A stretch of DNA of 64,000 bases, taken from the NCBI GenBank assembly GCA_035079385.1, contig JAVHKY010000023.1, positions 10,081,501 through 10,145,500 of the forward strand. The letters are read 5' to 3'. The notes under the pieces are model-generated. The model was not told the DNA's origin and did no database searches. It saw nothing but the letters and a program-made list of their open reading frames with translations. The stretch comes from Aspidiotus rigidus (taxonomy: Eukaryota > Arthropoda > Insecta > Hemiptera > Diaspididae). The translations under genes were made by a program, and so were the position numbers. Numbering within the stretch: the stretch's first letter is position 1; each line of letters begins with the position of its first letter. Of this stretch, positions 57,888-64,000 are shown in pieces.

Positions 57888-58276
57888 AGGGTGTCCATAA
57901 ATTACGTGAGGCAATTTTTGTGATTTCTCGACCGCCCTTAGTGAGATATCGTGAGATTTGCCTTGAACCCCTCCTCCTTCTTATCTCGCGTGAAATTTTT
58001 CGAAATGTGTATTTTTGCTTTCAATGCGTTTATCTGTGCTTAATCACGTTTATCTATTAAAAAAACGTAATTTTCTTGATCACATTTTATACTTATTCAA
58101 AAAGGACTAGTTTTTTTTAAATTTAAGCCAGTTTAGTGATATTTTAGAATGTATTTGTGTGAGTAAAAAATTACGTGCGATTTGTCGGCACCTCCCTCCC
58201 CCTCACGTGAGTTTTGGTGAGACTTGGCTAGACCCCCTCCTCCCCAAAATGCCTTACGTAATTTGTGGACGCTCCC
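57888..58276. mobile_element. MITE, 389 bp, GGTGTCCATAAATTACG ends
   Basis: Ends GGGTGTCCATAAATTACGT and ACGTAATTTGTGGACGCTCC are inverted. Six bases AAAGAG flank both ends, a probable target duplication. The inner arms also pair (GACCGCCC..CTC and GAGGGGGTC). Confidence 0.75.
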
Positions 58277-58299
58277 AAAGAGATAGCGGGGTCCTCACT

Positions 58300-58540
58300 A
58301 GAAAAACTGAAAGCGGAAAGTCAAAAATAAATGTCAACATTGAAAGTCAAAAGGCAGAATTTCAATATAGAAAGCTGAAAGCTAAAAGCTAAAAGTTGAA
58401 AGCCAACAAAGCTAATAGCCAAAAGCTGAAGTTTTATGTATTGGCAAAAAGTTTATTTCAATATAGAAAGCTGAAAGCTAAAAGTTAAAAGCCAACAAAG
58501 CTAATAGCCAAAAGCTGAAGTTTTATGTATTGGTTTTCAA
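58300..58540 (+). repeat. Two ~88-bp direct repeats and GAAAGCTAAAA microsatellite
   Basis: TTTCAATATAGAAAGCTGAA at 58361 and 58455 begin repeats ending AGTTTTATGTATTGG. Each contains runs of the 7-mer (A)GCTAAAA/GCTGAAA. Confidence 0.8.
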
Positions 58541-59385
58541 ATTCTGCAAAAAGTTTAATAGATCATTTTTTTTTATTCTTTACATTTAAACCACACCATC
58601 AAGTACGCCTTCAGTCCGTAGATTGCCTTCAGGGTCATTCACATTGTGACTCTCTAATGACGTCATGACATGTGACGCCATGATGATGTCACGTCCCGAA
58701 AAGGCCGTGGTAGTCCCCTTCCCATTGATCCATGTTCACTAAGGCCTAATGTTCACGTTGAGGGAAGGCTTTGTCTCAAATTTATGCAGGTACGGAAAAA
58801 TAGCCCTGTCTTTACGTGAACTGCGTTCACAGGTTCAAAGCTCTCAGCTAAATTGCATCCCGTATTTTTAGTTCGGTCAGCGCTAGTGTCGTTATTGTTT
58901 CAACCTCACACTTTCGACCCAACTTGCGTCCAATATTCTGTTATTCGATCATCGATGAATTACTGATGAGAAGTAACAACATACAAGTATTTGTTTTTCT
59001 CTTTTGTTGTTACTATACGATGACTCGTAAAGCACGGCCTACCGCAGGATTATAGCGAAGTCACAACGTTACATTTCAAAAAAATCAGTGGATTCAGATT
59101 TACGTAGACGTTTATATGGAAAAAACGAAAAAATTCGAATATTATTTTGATTCTAAACAATCTTGTTACTTTTTCTTCGCTTCCAGACACCACTTTATGC
59201 CTCCTGGTAATTGCCTAAGATAAGTAGTTAATGAAGAATAAAACCTAGTAAATTAGTGACGTACGTCAGGAAAGACTACGCCGACCGGTCGCAAAACTTC
59301 CAGAAACCTCCATTCTCGTTGACATCCTGGCTACGTCACTGCTCTATTTTCCATGGAGACTATAAATGTATCCTTCTATCCACAG
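58541..59385. other. End of the large intron; no gene recognised
   Basis: One patch with TGACGTCATGACATGTGACG near 58658-58690 resembles the 60971-64000 array. The rest is unique up to the acceptor at 59385. Confidence 0.5.
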
Positions 59386-59514
59386 AAAACTTCAACTACC
59401 AGAAGACCCATTGTCAGCGATAAAGATGTACCACACAATATGGGAAGAAGTGACGTCATAAGAGCGACCGATTTCAATTTCTTGATGGTTCTTGGTAAAG
59501 GAAGTTTCGGAAAG
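59386..59514 (+). CDS. Pkc53E: Conventional protein kinase C, exon with C2-kinase linker and glycine-rich loop
   Basis: Acceptor CTATCCACAG ends at 59385; donor GTGAGG starts at 59515. It encodes the V3 linker (KTSTTRRPIVSDKDVPHNMG), then DVIRATDFNFLMVLGKGSFG and K. The ATP-binding loop GKGSFGK is split from its Val by the next intron. The exon is 129 bp, phase 0 at both ends. Joined to the exon ending at 25818 it gives the length and order of the insect cPKC linker, so no exon need be missing in the 33.6 kb between. Confidence 0.93.
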
Positions 59515-59826
59515 GTGAGGATTTTATTTTCACATCTTGCCGTCGTTTCCTTGTTTACACGATAAGTTCCTAGTTTTATAGAGTCGATGCTCCGCACTTT
59601 CTGTCGTTCTCGCTTGCACTTACCGCACTATTCAGACTGGATGTTGATTATTCCACATTAAATAACGAGTTTACATTAAATGAGTGTACATTAGCTATTT
59701 CTCCGAAAGGGGAAAGGTGAAAGATGAAGAAAAGTTGCTCGAAATATGCAGCGTATACCCTCTAATACCTGGAGCGTTGCTTTTTCGCCCGCATAATGAC
59801 GGAATATTATGTTTCTCAATTTGCAG

Positions 59827-60000
59827 GTAATGTTGGCGGAGAGGAAAGGTACGGACGAGCTGTATGCGATAAAAATTTTGAAAAAAGACATCATCATACA
59901 AGACGACGACGTTGAATGTACGATGGTCGAGAAAAGAGTGCTGGCATTATCAAATAAGCCACCATTTTTAGTTCAACTTCATTCCTGTTTCCAGACGATG
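59827..60000 (+). CDS. Pkc53E: Conventional protein kinase C, exon encoding kinase N-lobe
   Basis: Acceptor TTTGCAG ends at 59826; donor GTGAGT starts at 60001. It encodes [20 protein letters not shown], then [14 protein letters not shown] and [14 protein letters not shown]. The catalytic Lys (YAIK) and the helix-C Glu (VEKR) are present. The exon is 174 bp, phase 0 at both ends. The next expected segment (hinge and catalytic loop) was not found up to 64000, so the gene runs off the window. The similarity to Pkc53E is strong over the whole exon. Confidence 0.94.
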
Positions 60001-60970
60001 GTGAGTCTTCTAAGTAAATGACTAGAAATACGTTTTAAATGTCGTTTAGAATACGTAAAAAAAAAAACATCCGAGGAGAAAGAAAAGGAGCAAAAAAAAG
60101 CTTCGTGTGCATTTCGTGTCATGAAGTTGAGAGTCCTCATTTCGCTGTCGCCCTATCATCGAGAAACCGTACTGTATTATTTGAACTACTTCGCAATCGC
60201 AATAATAATTTAAATTACGACTCGAAAAGAAAGATAATGGAATGTACTCGAAAGCTGAAAGAGTTACTCGACCGCTTTTGTCTTCGTCATCGTCGTCGAC
60301 TGTGTTGGACGCTCGAAAAAAGATGAAAAATTCATATACACTTTCCGTATACTCGAATCGCGCTATATCCTATCCGCACCGACGCCGGGGTACTTCGACG
60401 ATAAATAAATTAGGTGTTACCGTTGCGTACATAGTGTAATATGTGCGAGTACTAGGCCTCTGTGAATTCAGTGATTTCTTCGAGAACGCTCGCGGTCTAG
60501 TTTTGTCGAGATTTCGTTTTTACAGGAGATAGAAATAGGAATTTATTTCATTATCATAATTATGGTTCTCGATATTCATTACTCAATTGTTTCATTATGA
60601 ATGATATATTTCTTTTTCACACGATTCATATTCTGGGGATGTAGGTAGATCAAATTTGAAGCTCGCAGTTCAGAGCATGGGCTTGAAAGCTTTCTTTTTT
60701 TGACTGCTCGACTGAAGGGTCATCAGTTCGCGTGGAGCTTCAATGTGCAGAGATAATTGAAGCGACGCGACGAGAGGAAGTTGGTAGAGCGCAGGTAGTT
60801 GATGGGATCGGATAATGTTTCAAAGATATACTGTTGAAGAAGCTGAGCTGGACTAAAGCGCACCTTTGTCGTTGAACTAGTCTGGTCCTGTATTACTGCT
60901 AGAGAGGACTGAAGTGAGCGAGCGCGAAGGTGAAAGTTTTTCACGTAAAATATGTTGAACGCTAATGGTA
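60001..60970. other. Kinase intron, unique part
   Basis: No exon, repeat or RNA gene recognised. The frame 60723-60977 (minus) lacks support. Confidence 0.5.
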
Positions 60971-62375
60971 ATTTCACGGGTTGATGATCTTCCGAGATAT
61001 ACAGTTTTGTGACGTCATGAGTGAGGATTTCACAGGTTCATGAAGTTATCACGGTTGGATGAGAAGACGTCACGATTTGGTGACGTTATAGAAGTGTATT
61101 ACATCTCAAGGTCAGGGGACGTCTGATGACGTCATTAGGTTGGGGTAAAAACGTCACGAGTTGATAGTGTCACAAAAGTGTCGGCCTATATGTCTTCAGG
61201 TTAGGGGTGATGACATCATAAAAATGTAAATGCCTTCCAGGAGTCAGGGATGATATTTACATTAATTGATGTGATTGCAATGATGTCTTGGGTCCATGAC
61301 GTCATCCGGTTGGAGAAGAAGAAATCGAGAGTTGATGACGTCACGAGAGTGTAAATCGTTAAAGGTAAATGGGGATAACGTGACAAAAGTGTATATTGTG
61401 TCTTAAGCTTAAACGTGACGACGTCATCAAAGTTGGGTTTGATGACGTCAACACGGTTGGAGTGGAAGATGTGACGGGTTGATGATGTGACAAAAGTGTA
61501 CATCATATCTTGAGATTAGGGTCAATGATAACGTCACTGGATATGATTTCGATGATGTCACAGGTCCATTACATCATCAGACGTCACGATTTGATGATAT
61601 CACAAAAATGTATGCTATGTCTCTAGATTGGGGGTGATCATGATGTCATTGGATGTGATTGCAATGAGACCAGTTGAGGCCGTCGCTAGAGGTGACTATG
61701 ATACCCGCCATACAGTTGGGGTGGAAGTCGTCACAAGTTGATGAAATCACAGAGGTATATTGTGTCGTAAATAACTTGTGTGGTTGTATAGAGTCCTTGA
61801 AGGTACGAGCCGTATGTTGAATTGAGGAAAACGATTTCTTACAGACATGTCAGAGATCTTTTTCCTTACTTGTGTCTCCAGGTTGAAGGTGATTACGTCA
61901 TTAAAGGCGATTGCAAGGATATCACGGCTTGATGACGTTATTTGGGTCGGAGTAGAATACATCACGAGTTGATCACGTCACAAAAGTGTAACCGTCTTCA
62001 AGTTAGGTGTGACGATGACGTCATTGGACGTGATCTGAATGATTTCATAGGGTAGTGACGTCATGAAGTTGAGATAGAGTCCGTCACAAGTTGATGAAGT
62101 CGAGGTATATTGTGTCTTAAGTAAGTTGTGTGGTCGTATAGAGTTTTTGAAGGTACAATGCCACATGTTGAAGTAAAGAAACAATTCTTTACTGACCTTT
62201 CAAAATATCTTTTTCCTTACTTGTGTCTCAAGGTTAAAGTTGATCACGTCACCAAGGGTTATTGCAATGATATCACAGGTTGATGACGTCATCAGGGTTG
62301 GAGTAAAATACATCACAAATTGATGACAATGACAGAGGATGACGTCTTTGGAAGTGATTTCAGTGGTGTTACAGG

Positions 62376-62958
62376 CAAGGGTGGTAAGCTTAAGTTTTAT
62401 CCAAGTTTTAAGCCGTAAATAAGCTAAAGCGAAACGATTTTTCATTCGCTTAATTGAGCGACTTGATAAGCAAAACAGAAGCTTAAAACCTAATACAGGC
62501 GAAAACACGTTTTTTCCCCAGAAAAAACGTGTTTTTTCCAACAAAAACATGTTTTTTCCAACAAAAACGTGTTTTTTCCAACAAAAACATGTTTTTTCCT
62601 ACAAAACCATGTTTTTTCCAACAAAACATGTTTTTCCTACAAAACCATGTTTTTTCCAACAAAACATGTTTTTTCTAACAAAAACATGTTTTTCCCAACA
62701 AAAACATATTTTTTTCAACAAAAACATAATTTTTCCAAAAAAAACATTTTTTTTTCAACAAAAACACGTTTTGTACCTACAGCTTCAAGCTTTAAGCCCA
62801 AGTTTTTCAAGTTAAACTCAAGTCTTGAATAAGCTTCAAGTTTAAGCGAAAGGAAATTTTATTCCAAGTTTTAGCTTTAAGCTTGAGCAAAAAGAAATTC
62901 AACTTCCAACTTTAAGTCTTGAGCTTAAGCCCTAGAATCGAATCGCTTACCACCCTTG
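62376..62958. mobile_element. hAT-type MITE, 583 bp, with palindromic minisatellite core
   Basis: Ends CAAGGGTGGTAAGC and GCTTACCACCCTTG. Target duplication GTTACAGG (62368-62375) and GTTACACG (62959-62966), seven of eight bases matching. The interior is rich in AAGCTTAAG-type words and holds the minisatellite at 62505-62775. No ORF of its own; the frames over the minisatellite are artefacts. Confidence 0.85.
62505..62775 (+). repeat. Minisatellite, 18-20-bp palindromic unit
   Basis: About fourteen units of CCAACAAAAACATGTTTTTT and variants. The core AAAAACATGTTTTT is a perfect palindrome, so the array can form repeated cruciforms. Confidence 0.9.
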
Positions 62959-63199
62959 GTTACACGTTGACGACATTCTTCAATTGGGTTGGATGACGTC
63001 ACAAGTTGATAATGTTACAAAAGTGTACATGTCTTGAAATTAGGGGTTATGACGTACAAAAGTGAAAATGTCTTCAAGTTGGGGTTGAAGATGACATGAC
63101 CTTGTTGGATGTGATTGCAATGATGTCACAGGTCCACCACGTCATGGGTACAAGCCGTCACAAGTTGATGACGTCACAGAAGTGCACATTGTGTCATGA

Positions 63200-63800
63200 G
63201 GTTTTTTATTTATTAAATCAGAAATTTTTATTAAATAAAACTTATAATTTATTTTGAACTTTACAAATAAATATTTTATTTTAAATTATGTATAATAATA
63301 AATTAATAAATCAATTTTCTTAATGATATTAAATATCAATTATTTTAATTTCTTTTTGTGTTGGGATTTTATTTAAAACAAATTATATTTACTTTACTAA
63401 AATTCTTAATTTTATTAGTGTCAAAATCACGGATGTTGTATTTCTATTAAAAAATTGGAATATTCAGGGCATAATTTAAATTATAATAAATATTACATTT
63501 TTATTAATTTAATTAATATTAATTTTTTTTAAATCATTTTTTGATGATATTTTCATAAAATTTTTGAACCTAATTGTTAAATTAGAATTTTATGTTCAAT
63601 ATACAGATTAGTATTGGTAATAAAATAAATAATAATATAGTTTTTTTTTTAAATTAATTACTATAATAATGAAAACAATTTTTTTTTTTTGTATTTTTAT
63701 ATTTGTTATATATACATATTTTATTAATTTTTATTTAATTATTTTATTAATATTTATTTTTTGGAAATAGATTAAAATAAATATTGAAAAAATAAATAAA
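63200..63800. other. AT-rich insert, origin unknown
   Basis: A sharply bounded, very AT-rich block interrupts the TGACGTCA array. The composition is like the numt at 1806-3160, but I could not match any mitochondrial gene or tRNA in it. It may be a second numt or an AT-rich mobile element. Confidence 0.4.
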
Positions 63801-64000
63801 GATGACAATGTCATTAGGGGTAAATGCGATGATACCAATGGTTGATGACGTCAAAGTCACAAGTTGATGTCACAAAAGTGTACTTGTCTTAAGATTAAGG
63901 TTGATAACTTGCACTTGTTAATATCTTCTAGTTAGGAGTGATGATGATGTCACTAGATGTGATTGCAATCAAGTCACGGACGGGTTGATGACGTCATCAA

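Larger units (their letters stand above)
60971..64000. repeat. TGACGTCA-rich tandem array (diverged ~120-140-bp unit)
   Basis: Recurring words: GTTGATGACGTCA, CACAAAAGTGTA, GTGTCTT.AGGTTAGG, TGATGATGACGTCATTGG and ATGTGATTGCAATGATGTCA. A higher-order duplication links 61740-61860 with 62095-62220 (TATTGTGTC, GGTTGTATAGAG, GAAGGTAC, AATTCTTTAC). It continues past the window end. The full palindrome TGACGTCA and one-mismatch versions occur dozens of times. Confidence 0.85.

Noticed and set aside
62505..62775. Regularly spaced short repeats that might suggest a CRISPR array
   Set aside because: Units are contiguous, with no unique spacers, in a eukaryotic intron.
62549..62832. Frames with repeated FFPTKTCFFQQKHV
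   Set aside because: Artefact of the 18-20-bp minisatellite inside the hAT-type MITE.

Overview
The window looks like a stretch of an arthropod nuclear genome, most likely an insect. The only host gene I can identify is a conventional (Ca2+-dependent) protein kinase C on the + strand, resembling insect Pkc53E. Four exons are visible: 25341-25494 and 25590-25818 (C2 domain), 59386-59514 (linker plus glycine-rich loop) and 59827-60000 (kinase N-lobe). The C1 domains lie upstream and the rest of the kinase downstream, outside what I can see. The two exon pairs are separated by a 33.6 kb intron. Exon phases fit across it, so this sequence belongs to one gene. The insect assignment rests on the kinase sequence, the very AT-rich nad5-like mitochondrial insert and the repertoire of mobile elements; I cannot name the species.

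Almost everything else is nested repetitive DNA. Penelope-like elements (PLEs, reverse transcriptase plus GIY-YIG endonuclease) form at least three families. PLE-A lies at 690-1523/4527-4735, 8515-8826, 9697-11137 and 27471-31020. PLE-B lies at 20963-22283 and 22318-24835, plus fragments. PLE-C/D lie at 38095-42400. An R1-like LINE at 34328-36807 sits inside a PLE-B fragment with a 12-bp target duplication, and a second copy follows at 36883-38063. A different, decayed LINE is at 11138-12400. Four long foldback elements are present (14717-15884, 27713-29558, 39045-41015, 48380-52868), several with arms built from mirrored tandem repeats. About nine short terminal-inverted-repeat elements are visible, two with clear 8-bp hAT-type target duplications. 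A dispersed satellite (motifs AACCTGTTTTATGG and TATATGATAGGAGGGGGACTT) recurs from end to end. A 3-kb array rich in TGACGTCA fills 60971-64000.

The most interesting theme is hammerhead ribozymes. I find cores with matching helices in PLE-A tails (8554-8610 and 27510-27566), in both arms of a small palindromic element (1972-2011 and 2024-2063), and in a 193-bp inverted-repeat element (37394-37441). All have self-complementary stem III segments, which points to dimeric cleavage. PLE-B/C tails carry related but core-mutated versions.

Other notable points are a nuclear mitochondrial insert derived from nad5 (about 1806-3160) that itself holds two foldback elements; a roughly 870-bp non-PLE segment, present twice, that abuts PLE-A tails and carries a long reading frame broken by one TAG; and the density of long inverted repeats inside a transcribed intron, which would fold into double-stranded RNA in the kinase pre-mRNA. 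No tRNA, rRNA or CRISPR array was found.
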